In this document: positions 26,468 to 34,685 of the stretch, piece by piece
Position numbering within the stretch: position 1 is the first letter of the stretch
How the letters are laid out: each line of letters starts with the position of its first letter
Source of the DNA: Haloparvum alkalitolerans
Lineage (GTDB): Archaea > Halobacteriota > Halobacteria > Halobacteriales > Haloferacaceae
Reading direction: 5' to 3'
Length of the DNA stretch: 64,000 nucleotides
Assembly: GCF_050122995.1 (NCBI RefSeq)
Contig: NZ_JBNLIA010000004.1
Coordinates: 62,001-126,000 of the forward strand
Position numbers and translations under genes: made by a program
The notes under the pieces: model-generated
Database searches by the model: none
What the model was told of the DNA's origin: nothing
Seen by the model: the letters and a program-made list of their open reading frames with translations, nothing else

Positions 26468-26567
26468 GTGCGCCCTTGTGTGAGGACGGTGAGGACGGTT
26501 GCGATCCGGGACGGTCGAAGCCGGCCGTGGCTCCACACGAACGGGGTCGCTCCGACCCCGGCCGCGG

Positions 26568-26577
26568 GCTTTTGTGG
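26568..26577 (+). promoter_or_regulatory. TATA-like element of oxidoreductase gene
   Basis: GCTTTTGTGG lies 23-32 bases before ATG 26600, the standard spacing. Confidence 0.45.
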
Positions 26578-26599
26578 CGGCCGACCCTACCGTTCGGCG

Positions 26600-27796
26600 A
26601 TGGCGCTCCGCGCGGCGGCCGCGAGGTGGCTCGCCCGGCTGGAGCCGCCGCCGCGGGTCGTCGACTGGTCGCTGCTCGCCGTGGTCCTCGCGGAGGCGGC
26701 CACCGGACTGGCCTCGTTCACGGTCGGCGTCCCGGCGGGCTGGCCGCTGTTCTGGCTCCACCGCGCGCTCGGGCTGGCGTTCGTCGCGCTGCTGGGCTGG
26801 AAGCTCGCGCGGGTCGGCGGGCGGCTGACCGACCGCGACCGCTGGGTCCCCTCCACGGTCCTCTCGGCGCTGACGCTCGTCGCCGCGGTCGGAACGCTCG
26901 CCACCGGAGTCGCGTGGGTGTTCGGGCTGGACGTCCGGCTCTCCTACTGGACGCTGCTGTCCGTCCACGTCGGCTTCGGGCTCGCGCTCGTCCCCCTCGT
27001 GGCGGCGCACGCGAGCACGCGCGCCCGCCGACCGCGCCTGGCGGACACGGAGGGTCGCCGCGACGCGCTCCGGCTCGCGGTGCTGCTCGGTGCGGGCGTG
27101 CTCGCGTACCGCGCGCAGGGCGTCCTGAACGCCGCGCTCGACACCGCGGGCGCGGACCGGCGGTTCACGGGGTCACAGCCGCGGGAGGGCGCGGGCAACG
27201 CGAGCTTTCCGGTCACCTCGTGGGTCGCGGACGACCCCGACCCGATCGACCGCGACGCCTACCGGCTCGCGGTGTCCGGGCTGGTCGCGACTCCGACCAA
27301 CTTCGCGGTCGACCCGGCGGCCGGGGGAATCGGCGGTGGCGAGGGCAGCGGCGGTGGCGAGGGCAGCGGCGGTGGCGAGAGCGGTGGAGACGGCGGGGTA
27401 ACCGGGGGCGCCGGCGACGTACCGACCGTCGAGAGCGACGCGGCCCGTGCCCTGCTCGACTGCACGAGCGGCTGGTACACCGTCCAGCGCTGGGCGGGGG
27501 TCCGCGTCGGCGACCTGCTCGCGGCCGCGGGCGGGCCGACCGGCGACGCCGCGTGGGTGCGGTTCGTCTCCGTGACGGGCTACCGCTGGAGCCTCCCGCT
27601 CGCGGAGGCGGAGGACGCCCTGCTCGCGACCCGCGTCGGCGGCGAGCCGCTCTCCCACGGCCACGGCGCCCCGGTCCGACTCGTGGCGCCCGGGCGCCGC
27701 GGCTTCCAGTGGGTGAAGTGGGTGACGCGCGTGGAGGTCCGCGCCGAGCGCGACCCGGCGCAGTGGGTCGTCACGCTGGTGAGCGGCTTCGACTGA
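26600..27796 (+). CDS. Membrane-anchored molybdopterin-dependent oxidoreductase
   Basis: A 398-residue protein. The first 150 residues hold about five membrane spans resembling a cytochrome b561-like module (SLLAVVLAEAATGLASFTVG, LTLVAAVGTLATGVAWVFGL, LLSVHVGFGLALVPLV, with His residues that could bind heme). The remainder is a sulfite-oxidase-fold molybdopterin domain. CTSGWYTVQRWAGVRVGDLL has the molybdenum-ligand Cys, and FVSVTGYRWSLPLAEAEDAL and GAPVRLVAPGRRGFQWVKWV are typical. A Gly/Ser linker (about residues 245-262) is encoded by 18-base repeats. The two moeA genes earlier in the window can supply the cofactor. Substrate unknown. Confidence 0.85.
   Translation: MALRAAAARWLARLEPPPRVVDWSLLAVVLAEAATGLASFTVGVPAGWPLFWLHRALGLAFVALLGWKLARVGGRLTDRDRWVPSTVLSALTLVAAVGTLATGVAWVFGLDVRLSYWTLLSVHVGFGLALVPLVAAHASTRARRPRLADTEGRRDALRLAVLLGAGVLAYRAQGVLNAALDTAGADRRFTGSQPREGAGNASFPVTSWVADDPDPIDRDAYRLAVSGLVATPTNFAVDPAAGGIGGGEGSGGGEGSGGGESGGDGGVTGGAGDVPTVESDAARALLDCTSGWYTVQRWAGVRVGDLLAAAGGPTGDAAWVRFVSVTGYRWSLPLAEAEDALLATRVGGEPLSHGHGAPVRLVAPGRRGFQWVKWVTRVEVRAERDPAQWVVTLVSGFD
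27332..27385. repeat. 18-base tandem repeat in coding sequence
   Basis: Two exact GGCGGTGGCGAGGGCAGC units and one variant encode a GGGEGS linker between sections of the oxidoreductase. Confidence 0.85.
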
Positions 27797-27845
27797 GGGC
27801 GCGGCGGACGAGCCGCTCGCTACGCGGGCGGCGTCGGAGAGAAGG

Positions 27846-27916
27846 TGCACCGGCCGAGATTTGAACTCGGGTTGCAACCATGGCAAGGTTGCGTGATACC
27901 ACTACACTACCGGTGC
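27846..27916 (-). tRNA. tRNA-Gly (anticodon GCC)
   Basis: Seventy-one bases that fold as a cloverleaf. The acceptor stem GCACCGG pairs with CCGGTGC, with discriminator A; there is an anticodon stem CAACC/GGTTG and a TTGCCAT loop giving anticodon GCC, and a T-arm with GAGTTCAAATCTC. No CCA is encoded (the following bases are CCT), as usual in archaea. No intron. Confidence 0.95.
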
Positions 27917-28070
27917 GTGCTTCGCACTCATTGCTAACCGCCGACGCGAACATAAGGGTTCCGTTCCGGCGGTCGTTCGCCGTCCGGTGGCACGGTTCGC
28001 GGTCGCGCCGGGGCGTCGCAGCACCGGACTGTCGGACCTGTGGCTCTCGCGTGCGTGCCCGCGAAGACTC

Positions 28071-28080
28071 AATAAATACC
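28071..28080 (+). promoter_or_regulatory. TATA-like element, distal promoter of ribosomal operon
   Basis: AATAAATACC is a strong A/T match. Transcription would start near 28100-28105, before the 28116-28153 inverted repeat, giving a leader of about 130 bases. Confidence 0.5.
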
Positions 28081-28115
28081 GCCAGATCGGGGAGCCCGTC
28101 CTCCCATCGTCACGC

Positions 28116-28153
28116 GTTCACACGGCGAAACGCCGCTCAGGGGGCGTGTGAAC
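28116..28153 (+). other. Inverted repeat in ribosomal operon leader
   Basis: GTTCACACG (28116-28124) pairs perfectly with CGTGTGAAC (28145-28153), and a small GGCG-AAA-CGCC hairpin sits inside. It could be an RNA control structure or an operator. Confidence 0.5.
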
Positions 28154-28182
28154 CCGCCACAGTCCGGAATACGGACCGCTAC

Positions 28183-28191
28183 GCTTTTACC
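28183..28191 (+). promoter_or_regulatory. TATA-like element, proximal promoter of ribosomal operon
   Basis: GCTTTTACC about 45-53 bases before ATG 28236. Transcription from here would leave a short leader of some 20-30 bases. Confidence 0.5.
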
Positions 28192-28235
28192 GGTGGATCG
28201 GAAACTGTGGATACAGTCTAGTGACGAGGCGACCC

Positions 28236-29084
28236 ATGGACGGACTCACGTTGTGTGTGCCGTCCTCGCTCGTCCGCGAAGCCGAGGACAAACGCGAGGC
28301 AACTCGCAAGCTCGGATACGTCGCCCGCGCGGCGGCGGTCTTCGGGGCGAGCCGGCTCGTCGTCTTCCCGGACCGGGAAGGCGAGCGCCGATGGGGTGGC
28401 GGATTCGTCCGCACCGTGCTGCGGTACGCCGCGACGCCCCCGGACCTCCGGAAGGAGCTCTGGGGGCAGCGCGACGAACTGCAGTACGCGGGCGTGCTGC
28501 CGCCGCTCCGCGTCGAGTCACGGACCGGCTCGGCCCCTGGCGGGGACGAGTCGTTAACACAGGGACTCGTGACCGAGGTCGGATCTGAAGGCCGCGTTCG
28601 GGTCAATTCCCCGCTGGGGGAACACCCGATCTCGCTGCTCGTCCCCTCCGATATGGAGGTCGAGCAGGGGGAGCGCGTTACCATCAGGATCTCTTCGAGA
28701 GAACCGGTCCGCGCCCGCATCGCCGGGAAGCCGGAGGACGGTTTCCAGGTCGTGGGCGCGGACCTGCCGGACGCACTCGCACGCGAGGAGTTCGCCGTCG
28801 CCACGTCGCGACACGGGGAGGAGCTCTCCGTCTCGCGACTCGGTGAACTCGTCGCCCGCACGTCGACCGACGACACCGCCGTCGTCTTCGGCGCGCCGGG
28901 ACGAGGGCTTCCGGCGATCCTCGGGGTATCCCCCGAGGACGTCCGGGCCGCCGACGGCGGCCCAGTCGAGCCCGATCCGGGGTTCGACCTCTGGCTGAAC
29001 ACGATCCCGCGACAGGAGAGCGCGGTGGTGCGAACGGAGGAAGCGATGTTCGCGTCACTGGGCGCTCTCAGACTCACGGAGTAA
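28236..29084 (+). CDS. SPOUT-type RNA methyltransferase (DUF171 family)
   Basis: A 282-residue protein of the putative RNA uridine-N3 methyltransferase family. The N-terminal LTLCVPSSLVREAEDKREAT and LGYVARAAAVFGASRLVVFP, an internal OB-like insertion (GLVTEVGSEGRVRVNSPLGE), and the C-terminal knot region TAVVFGAPGRGLPAILGV are typical. The family probably methylates rRNA. It is the first gene before rpl3 in haloarchaea and other archaea. The downstream gap is three bases, so it is in the operon. Confidence 0.88.
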   Translation: MDGLTLCVPSSLVREAEDKREATRKLGYVARAAAVFGASRLVVFPDREGERRWGGGFVRTVLRYAATPPDLRKELWGQRDELQYAGVLPPLRVESRTGSAPGGDESLTQGLVTEVGSEGRVRVNSPLGEHPISLLVPSDMEVEQGERVTIRISSREPVRARIAGKPEDGFQVVGADLPDALAREEFAVATSRHGEELSVSRLGELVARTSTDDTAVVFGAPGRGLPAILGVSPEDVRAADGGPVEPDPGFDLWLNTIPRQESAVVRTEEAMFASLGALRLTE

Positions 29085-29087
29085 CCA

Positions 29088-30104
29088 ATGCCACAACCAA
29101 GCCGACCACGAAAAGGCTCGCTGGGTTTCGGTCCGCGCACCCGCGCGGCGAGCGAGGTGCCTCGCATCCGCTCGTGGCCCGACGACGAGGGTTCCCCTGC
29201 GCTGCAGGGCTTTGCCGGCTACAAGGCCGGGATGACCCACGTCGTGATGGTCAACGACGAGGCCAACTCGCCGCGTGAGGGGATGGAGGAGTCCGTCCCC
29301 GTGACGGTGGTGGAGACGCCGCCGATGTACGCGGTCGCCCTCCGAGCCTACGAGGAGACGCCGTACGGACAGAAGCCGGTCACCGAGGTCTGGGCGACCG
29401 AGTTCCACGAGGAGCTCGACCGCACGCTCGACCTGCCGGCGGAAGACACCTTCGAGGAGGACGCCGAGGAGCTCCGGACGCTGCTGGAGGAGGGCGCGGT
29501 CGACGACGTCCGCGTCATCACCCACACCGTACCGGCCGAGCTCGCGAACGTCCCCAAGAAGAAGCCCGACGTCATGGAGACGCGGGTCGGCGGCGGCTCC
29601 GTCGCGGACCGCGTCGACTTCGCGCTCGACCTGGTCGAGGAGGGCGGCGCCCACGAGTTCGGCGACGTCTTCCGCGCCGGCGAGTACACCGACGTCTCGG
29701 GCATCACGAAGGGGAAGGGCACCCAGGGCCCCGTCAAGCGCTGGGGCGTCCAGAAGCGAAAGGGCAAGCACGCCCGCCAGGGCTGGCGGCGCCGGATCGG
29801 TAACCTCGGCCCGTGGAACCCGTCGCGCGTTCGCTCGACGGTCCCCCAGCAGGGCCAGACCGGCTACCACCAGCGCACCGAGCTCAACAAGCGCCTGATC
29901 GACTTCGGCGAGGGAGACGACGCCTCGGTCGACGGCGGCTTCGTCAACTACGGCGAGGTCGACGGTTCCTACGCGCTCATCAAGGGCTCGCTTCCGGGTC
30001 CGAACAAGCGGCTTCTCCGCTTCCGCCCGGCCATCCGACCGAACGACCAGCCGCGCCTCGACCCCGAGGTCCGGTACGTCTCCACCGCATCCAACCAGGG
30101 ATAA
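29088..30104 (+). CDS. rpl3: 50S ribosomal protein uL3
   Basis: A 338-residue large-subunit protein near the peptidyl transferase centre. The archaeal N-terminus SRPRKGSLGFGPRTRA, AGYKAGMTHVVMVND, GITKGKGTQGPVKRWGVQKR and GPWNPSRVRSTVPQQGQTGY are characteristic. It starts three bases after the methyltransferase gene and ends three bases before rpl4. Confidence 0.97.
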   Translation: MPQPSRPRKGSLGFGPRTRAASEVPRIRSWPDDEGSPALQGFAGYKAGMTHVVMVNDEANSPREGMEESVPVTVVETPPMYAVALRAYEETPYGQKPVTEVWATEFHEELDRTLDLPAEDTFEEDAEELRTLLEEGAVDDVRVITHTVPAELANVPKKKPDVMETRVGGGSVADRVDFALDLVEEGGAHEFGDVFRAGEYTDVSGITKGKGTQGPVKRWGVQKRKGKHARQGWRRRIGNLGPWNPSRVRSTVPQQGQTGYHQRTELNKRLIDFGEGDDASVDGGFVNYGEVDGSYALIKGSLPGPNKRLLRFRPAIRPNDQPRLDPEVRYVSTASNQG

Positions 30105-30107
30105 GCT

Positions 30108-30854
30108 ATGAAGGCAACAGTACGCGATCTGGACGGCGGGGACGAGGGCAGCGTCGAGCTGCCGGACGTCTTCGAGACGCAGTTCCGACCGGACCTGATC
30201 CGGCGGGCCGTCACCGTCGCACAGGCAAACCGAAAGCAGGCCTACGGCGCCGACGAGTTCGCCGGCCTCCGCACGCCCGCGGAGTCGCCGGGCTCGGGTC
30301 GCGGGATGGCGCACGTCCCGCGCGAGAACGGGCAGGCCCGTCGGGTTCCCTTCGCGGAATCCGGCCGGCGCGCTCACCCGCCGAAGGCGGAGAAGGACCA
30401 GTCGAAGGACCTCAACAAGAAGGAGCGACAGCTCGCCGTCCGCTCGGCCATCGCGGCCACCGCGGACGCCGAGATCGTCGCCGAGCGCGGTCACGCGTTC
30501 GACGAGGACGCGGAGCTTCCGCTCGTCGTCTCCGACGCGTTCGAGGACCTGGAGAAGACCAAGGAGGTCGTCGCCTTCCTCGAAGGCGCCGGCGTCTACG
30601 CGGACATCGAGCGCGCCGAGGAGGGGCGCTCCGTCCGCGCCGGCCAGGGCAAGCTCCGCGGCCGGAAGTACAGCCAGCCGAAGTCGATCCTCTTCGTCAC
30701 CAGCGAGGAGCCGTCCCGCGCCGCCCGCAACCTCGCGGGCGCCGACGTGGCCACGGCCGACGAGGTGAACGCGGAGGACCTCGCGCCCGGGACGCACCCG
30801 GGCCGACTCACCGTCTGGACCGAGAGCGCGCTCGAGGAGGTGGCGGAGCGATGA
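30108..30854 (+). CDS. rpl4: 50S ribosomal protein uL4
   Basis: A 248-residue protein lining the exit tunnel and needed for early assembly. VELPDVFETQFRPDLIRRAV, SPGSGRGMAHVPRENGQARR and KLRGRKYSQPKSILFVTSEE are archaeal uL4 hallmarks. It overlaps rpl23 by four bases. Confidence 0.97.
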   Translation: MKATVRDLDGGDEGSVELPDVFETQFRPDLIRRAVTVAQANRKQAYGADEFAGLRTPAESPGSGRGMAHVPRENGQARRVPFAESGRRAHPPKAEKDQSKDLNKKERQLAVRSAIAATADAEIVAERGHAFDEDAELPLVVSDAFEDLEKTKEVVAFLEGAGVYADIERAEEGRSVRAGQGKLRGRKYSQPKSILFVTSEEPSRAARNLAGADVATADEVNAEDLAPGTHPGRLTVWTESALEEVAER

Positions 30855-31105
30855 GCACCGTCATCGAGCACCCCATCGTCACCGAGAAGGCGATGGACGA
30901 GATGGACTTCGACAACAAGCTCCAGTTCGTCGTCCACATCGACGCGACGAAGCCGGAGATTCGCGACGCCATCTCCGAGCGCTACGACGTCGAGGTCGTC
31001 GACGTGAACACGCAGATAACTCCGCAGGGGACGAAGAAGGCGACCGTCGGCCTCTCCGAGGACGACGACGCCACCGAGATCGCTTCCCGCATCGGGGTGT
31101 TCTAA
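30851..31105 (+). CDS. rpl23: 50S ribosomal protein uL23
   Basis: An 84-residue protein at the tunnel exit where signal recognition particle docks. IEHPIVTEKAMDEMDFDNKL and VDVNTQITPQGTKKATVGLS identify it. The start is fixed by a four-base overlap with rpl4 (ATGA). Confidence 0.97.
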   Translation: MSTVIEHPIVTEKAMDEMDFDNKLQFVVHIDATKPEIRDAISERYDVEVVDVNTQITPQGTKKATVGLSEDDDATEIASRIGVF

Positions 31106-31106
31106 G

Positions 31107-31829
31107 ATGGGACGAAGAATTCAGGGACAGCGGCGAGGACGCGGCGGCCCGACGTTCCGGGCCCCGTCCCACCGCTACAAGGCGGAGCTGTCGCACAAGA
31201 CGCCGGAGGAGACCGACACGGTCACCGGCGAGATCGTCGGCATCGAACACGACCCCGCGCGCTCGGCACCGCTCGCGGACGTCGAGTTCGAGGACGGCGA
31301 CCGCCGGCTCATTCTCGCGCCCGAGGGCGTGAGCGTCGGCGAGACGATCGAGATCGGCGTCTCCGCGGAGATCAAGCCCGGCAACACGATGCCGCTGGCG
31401 GAGATCCCGGAGGGCGTCCCGGTCTGTAACGTCGAGAGCAACCGCGGCGACGGCGGCAAGTTCGCCCGCGCATCGGGCGTCTCGGCGACGCTGATGACCC
31501 ACGACCGCAAGGTGGCTGTCGTTCAGCTTCCCAGCGGCGAGGTCAAGCGACTCGACCCGCAGTGCCGCGCCACCATCGGCGTGGTCGCGGGCGGCGGCCG
31601 GACGGAGAAGCCCTTCGTCAAGGCCGGCAACAAGCATCACAAGATGAAATCGCGCGGCACGAAGTACCCGCGCGTCCGTGGTGTGGCGATGAACGCCGTC
31701 GACCACCCGTTCGGTGGCGGCGGCCGCCAGCACCCCGGCAAGCCGAAGTCCGTCTCGCGGGACGCCCCGCCGGGACGGAAGGTCGGCGACATCGCATCCA
31801 AGCGAACCGGACGAGGTAGCAACAAATGA
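31107..31829 (+). CDS. rpl2: 50S ribosomal protein uL2
   Basis: A 240-residue core protein next to the peptidyl transferase centre. GRRIQGQRRGRGGPTFRAPS starts it; the C-terminal VRGVAMNAVDHPFGGGGRQH and GKPKSVSRDAPPG contain the conserved His region. It overlaps rps19 by four bases. Confidence 0.97.
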   Translation: MGRRIQGQRRGRGGPTFRAPSHRYKAELSHKTPEETDTVTGEIVGIEHDPARSAPLADVEFEDGDRRLILAPEGVSVGETIEIGVSAEIKPGNTMPLAEIPEGVPVCNVESNRGDGGKFARASGVSATLMTHDRKVAVVQLPSGEVKRLDPQCRATIGVVAGGGRTEKPFVKAGNKHHKMKSRGTKYPRVRGVAMNAVDHPFGGGGRQHPGKPKSVSRDAPPGRKVGDIASKRTGRGSNK

Positions 31830-32251
31830 GTTCCGAATACCGCATCGGCCGCGAGGGCGAGGAGTTCGCCTACCGCGGTCACTCGCTCGACGAGCTCCAG
31901 GAGATGGACCTCGACGAGGTCGCGGAACTGCTCCCCGCACGCCAGCGGCGAAGTATCACCCGAGGACTGGGCACCGAGAAGCGCAAGCTGCTCGAGAAGG
32001 CCCGGAGCCGCACCGAAGAGGAGACGGCCGATAACCCGATCCGGACGCACCTGCGCGACATGCCGGTGCTCCCGGAGTTCGTGGGCCTGACCTTCTCCGT
32101 CTACAACGGACACAGCTTCGAGCGCGTCCGCGTGGAGCCGGAGATGATCGGCCACTTCCTCGGCGAGTTCCACCTGACGCGGAGCACCGTCGAGCACGGA
32201 CAGGCCGGCATCGGCGCGACCCGGTCCTCGAAGTTCGTGCCCCTCAAGTAA
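31826..32251 (+). CDS. rps19: 30S ribosomal protein uS19
   Basis: A 141-residue head protein of the small subunit. Archaeal N-terminal extension (FAYRGHSLDELQEMDLDEVA), RQRRSITRGLGTEKRKLLEK and IGHFLGEFHLTRSTVEHGQA mark it. Gap of three bases to rpl22. Confidence 0.97.
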   Translation: MSSEYRIGREGEEFAYRGHSLDELQEMDLDEVAELLPARQRRSITRGLGTEKRKLLEKARSRTEEETADNPIRTHLRDMPVLPEFVGLTFSVYNGHSFERVRVEPEMIGHFLGEFHLTRSTVEHGQAGIGATRSSKFVPLK

Positions 32252-32254
32252 CCC

Positions 32255-32713
32255 ATGGGAATCAACTACAGCGTCGAGGCCGACCCGGAGACCACCGCCA
32301 AGGGGATGCTCCGCGAGCGGCCCATCAGCCTGAAGCACAGCAAGGCGATCGCCCGACAGCTCAAGGGCAAGACGGTCACGGAGGCCGAGGAGTACCTCCA
32401 GGCCGTCATCGACGAGGAGCAGTCCGTCCCGTTCAAACAGCACAACACAGGTGTCGGCCACAAGGGCGACATCGACGGCTGGGACGCGGGCCGCTACCCC
32501 GAGAAGGCCTCCAAGGACTTCCTCAAACTGCTCACCAACGTCAAGAACAACGCGACCGAGCAGGGGTTCGACGGCGACGCGATGGTCATCAAGCACGTCG
32601 CGCCGCACAAGGTCGGCGAGCGACCGGGCCGCAAGCCCCGGGCGTTCGGCCGCGCCTCGCCGTGGAACACGACCCTCTGTGACGTCGAGCTCATCATCGA
32701 GGAGGACAACTAA
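32255..32713 (+). CDS. rpl22: 50S ribosomal protein uL22
   Basis: A 152-residue exit tunnel protein. INYSVEADPETTAKGMLRER, PISLKHSKAIARQLKGKTV and the C-terminal PRAFGRASPWNTTLCDVELI are characteristic. It shares one base with rps3 (TAATG). Confidence 0.97.
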   Translation: MGINYSVEADPETTAKGMLRERPISLKHSKAIARQLKGKTVTEAEEYLQAVIDEEQSVPFKQHNTGVGHKGDIDGWDAGRYPEKASKDFLKLLTNVKNNATEQGFDGDAMVIKHVAPHKVGERPGRKPRAFGRASPWNTTLCDVELIIEEDN

Positions 32714-33681
32714 TGGCAGACGAACACCAGTTCATCGAAAACGGCCTTCAGCGCGCCCAGATCGACGAGTTCTTCGCTGACGAACTCGGTCGCGCCGGCT
32801 ACGGCGGTATGGACATCGCCAAGACGCCGATGGGCACGCAGATCCAGCTCAAAGCCGAGAAGCCCGGCATGGTCATCGGCAAGGGCGGGAAGAACATCCG
32901 GAAGATCACCACCGAGCTCGAGGAGCGGTTCGACATGGACGACCCGCAGATCGACGTGCAGGAGGTCGACGAACCGGACCTCAACGCACGGATCGTCGCG
33001 GACCGTCTCGCGAACGCCTTAGAGCGCGGCTGGTACTTCCGCAAGGCCGGTCACACCACGATCGACCGCATCATGGAGTCCGGCGCGCTGGGCGCCGAGA
33101 TCGTCCTCTCCGGCAAGGTGACCGGGGCGCGCTCCCGCGTCGAGAAGTTCAACCGCGGCTACATCAAGCACAACGGTGAGCCCGCGGAGGACGTCGTCGA
33201 CGAGGGGCAGGGCGTCGCCGTCATGAAGCTCGGCACCATCGGCGTCACGGTGAAGATCATCCCGCCGGGTGCGGAGCTGCCCGACGACTTCGACATCAAC
33301 GAGGACGTCGAGGCGCCCGAGGTCGAACAGGAGATCGAGGAGGAGGGCGTCGAGTCCCTCCTCGAGGAGGAACCCGAGGAGGTGCCCGACGTGGGCGCCG
33401 ACGAGGAGGTCGAGGTGCCCGAGGAGGACCCGACGGACGTCATCGACGAGGAGATCGTCGAGGAAGTCGTCGAGGAGACCCAGGAGACCTCGCCCGAGGC
33501 GACCGACGTCGCTCCCGAAGAGGAGATCGAGCAGACCACGCCGGAAGACGAGGAGCTCGAGGACCTCGAGGAGGACGTCGAGGAAGAGGCGGCCGAACTG
33601 GTCGAGGAGATGGAGGCGGCCGACGAGGACGAGGAGTCCGACGCGGACGCCGACGCCGAGACCGAGGAAACGGAGGAGTAA
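32713..33681 (+). CDS. rps3: 30S ribosomal protein uS3 with long acidic tail
   Basis: A 322-residue protein of the mRNA entry channel. The KH domain MVIGKGGKNIRKITTELEER and the region VTGARSRVEKFNRGYIKHNG followed by GVTVKIIPPGAELPDDFDIN are standard to about residue 198. The remaining ~120 residues are Glu/Asp-rich, with short repeats such as EEVPDVG and EEDEELEDLEED. Haloarchaeal uS3 commonly has such a tail, and this one is long. Confidence 0.96.
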   Translation: MADEHQFIENGLQRAQIDEFFADELGRAGYGGMDIAKTPMGTQIQLKAEKPGMVIGKGGKNIRKITTELEERFDMDDPQIDVQEVDEPDLNARIVADRLANALERGWYFRKAGHTTIDRIMESGALGAEIVLSGKVTGARSRVEKFNRGYIKHNGEPAEDVVDEGQGVAVMKLGTIGVTVKIIPPGAELPDDFDINEDVEAPEVEQEIEEEGVESLLEEEPEEVPDVGADEEVEVPEEDPTDVIDEEIVEEVVEETQETSPEATDVAPEEEIEQTTPEDEELEDLEEDVEEEAAELVEEMEAADEDEESDADADAETEETEE

Positions 33682-33684
33682 TAC

Positions 33685-33897
33685 ATGGCCATCCTCTACA
33701 CTGACGAAATTCGCGACATGACCGCCGCAGAGCGCGAGGCCGAGCTCGAGGAGCTCGAGACCGAGCTGCTCAACGTGAAGGCCCAGCAGGCCGCCGGCGG
33801 GATGCCCGAGAGTCCGGGCCGCATGAACGAACTGAACCGCACCATCGCGCGGATCAAGACGATCCAGCGCGAAGAAGGCGACTTCGACGACGAATAA
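33685..33897 (+). CDS. rpl29: 50S ribosomal protein uL29
   Basis: A 70-residue two-helix protein near the tunnel exit. LYTDEIRDMTAAEREAELEE and AAGGMPESPGRMNELNRTIA with IKTIQREEG are typical. Gap of three bases to the RNase P gene. Confidence 0.95.
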   Translation: MAILYTDEIRDMTAAEREAELEELETELLNVKAQQAAGGMPESPGRMNELNRTIARIKTIQREEGDFDDE

Positions 33898-33900
33898 CGA

Positions 33901-34353
33901 ATGATCTCCCCCGACACGCTCACGCGACACGAACTCGTCGGCCTCCCGGTTCGGGTGGCCGCCGCCGCCAGCGACGCCTATTCCAGCGTCGCCGGCCGCG
34001 TCCTGCGTGAGAGCGAACGCACGCTCGTCGTGCGGACGCAGTCGGGGGACAAGCGCGTGCCCAAGGCGGGCACGACGTTCGAGTTCGCGCTCGGAGATTC
34101 CGTCACGACGCGCACAGATGAAGCCGCCGGCTCTCGAAAGGGGCCGGGGTCCACGTCCCAACTCGGGCCGGATACTGCGGGGGTACGCCCTCGCCAGTCT
34201 GGCCCGTCCGCCTCGGTAGCCCACGCGGGCGCCGAGTCGGCGAGCCGCTCCCTAGGCGAGTGCAAAGACGTGGTCTACGTTACGGTGGATGGCGACCAAC
34301 TGCTCTCACGACCCGCCGAACGCACCGAACGAGGTGTCTCTACATGGCGATAG
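33901..34353 (+). CDS. rnp1: Ribonuclease P protein component 1 (Rpp29/Pop4)
   Basis: A 150-residue subunit of the archaeal RNase P that trims tRNA 5' ends. The core is in TLTRHELVGLPVRVAAAASD, VAGRVLRESERTLVVRTQSG, DKRVPKAGTTFEFALGD and DVVYVTVDGDQLLSRPAERT. A Ser/Gly/Pro-rich insertion of about 50 residues (roughly 78-122) separates the strands, as seen in other haloarchaeal versions. Its end overlaps rps17 by ten bases. Confidence 0.93.
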   Translation: MISPDTLTRHELVGLPVRVAAAASDAYSSVAGRVLRESERTLVVRTQSGDKRVPKAGTTFEFALGDSVTTRTDEAAGSRKGPGSTSQLGPDTAGVRPRQSGPSASVAHAGAESASRSLGECKDVVYVTVDGDQLLSRPAERTERGVSTWR

Positions 34354-34685
34354 GAATCGACGTACCCACGCCTCCGGAACCGGAAAACCCGGAGGATTAC
34401 GACTACGAGAAGTGCCCGTTCTACGGGCAGCTGTCCGTCCGCGGCCAGGTCCGAGAGGGCACGGTCGTGTCGACGGATATGGCAAAGACCGTCATCGTCG
34501 AGCGAGAATACGACGTCTTCGTACCCAAGTACGACCGGTACATGAAGCGTCGTTCCCGCATCCCGGCACACGTGCCGGGCGTGCTGGACTCGGTCGAAGT
34601 CGGTGACGAAGTGAAGATCGCGGAGACGCGACCGCTGTCGAAGACGAAGTCCCACGTCGTCGTCCAGATCGGAGGTGACGAGTGA
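34344..34685 (+). CDS. rps17: 30S ribosomal protein uS17
   Basis: A 113-residue OB-fold small-subunit protein. AIGIDVPTPPEPENPEDYDY, CPFYGQLSVRGQVREGTVVS, and SRIPAHVPGVLDSVEVGDEV mark it as archaeal uS17. The ATG at 34344 lies ten bases inside rnp1, and the stop shares one base with rpl14. Confidence 0.95.
   Translation: MAIGIDVPTPPEPENPEDYDYEKCPFYGQLSVRGQVREGTVVSTDMAKTVIVEREYDVFVPKYDRYMKRRSRIPAHVPGVLDSVEVGDEVKIAETRPLSKTKSHVVVQIGGDE

Larger units (their letters stand above)
27917..28235. other. Leader region of the ribosomal operon
   Basis: About 320 bases without a gene. Two TATA-like sites (28071-28080 and 28183-28191) and an inverted repeat (28116-28124 with 28145-28153) suggest a structured leader upstream of the operon. 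Confidence 0.55.
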
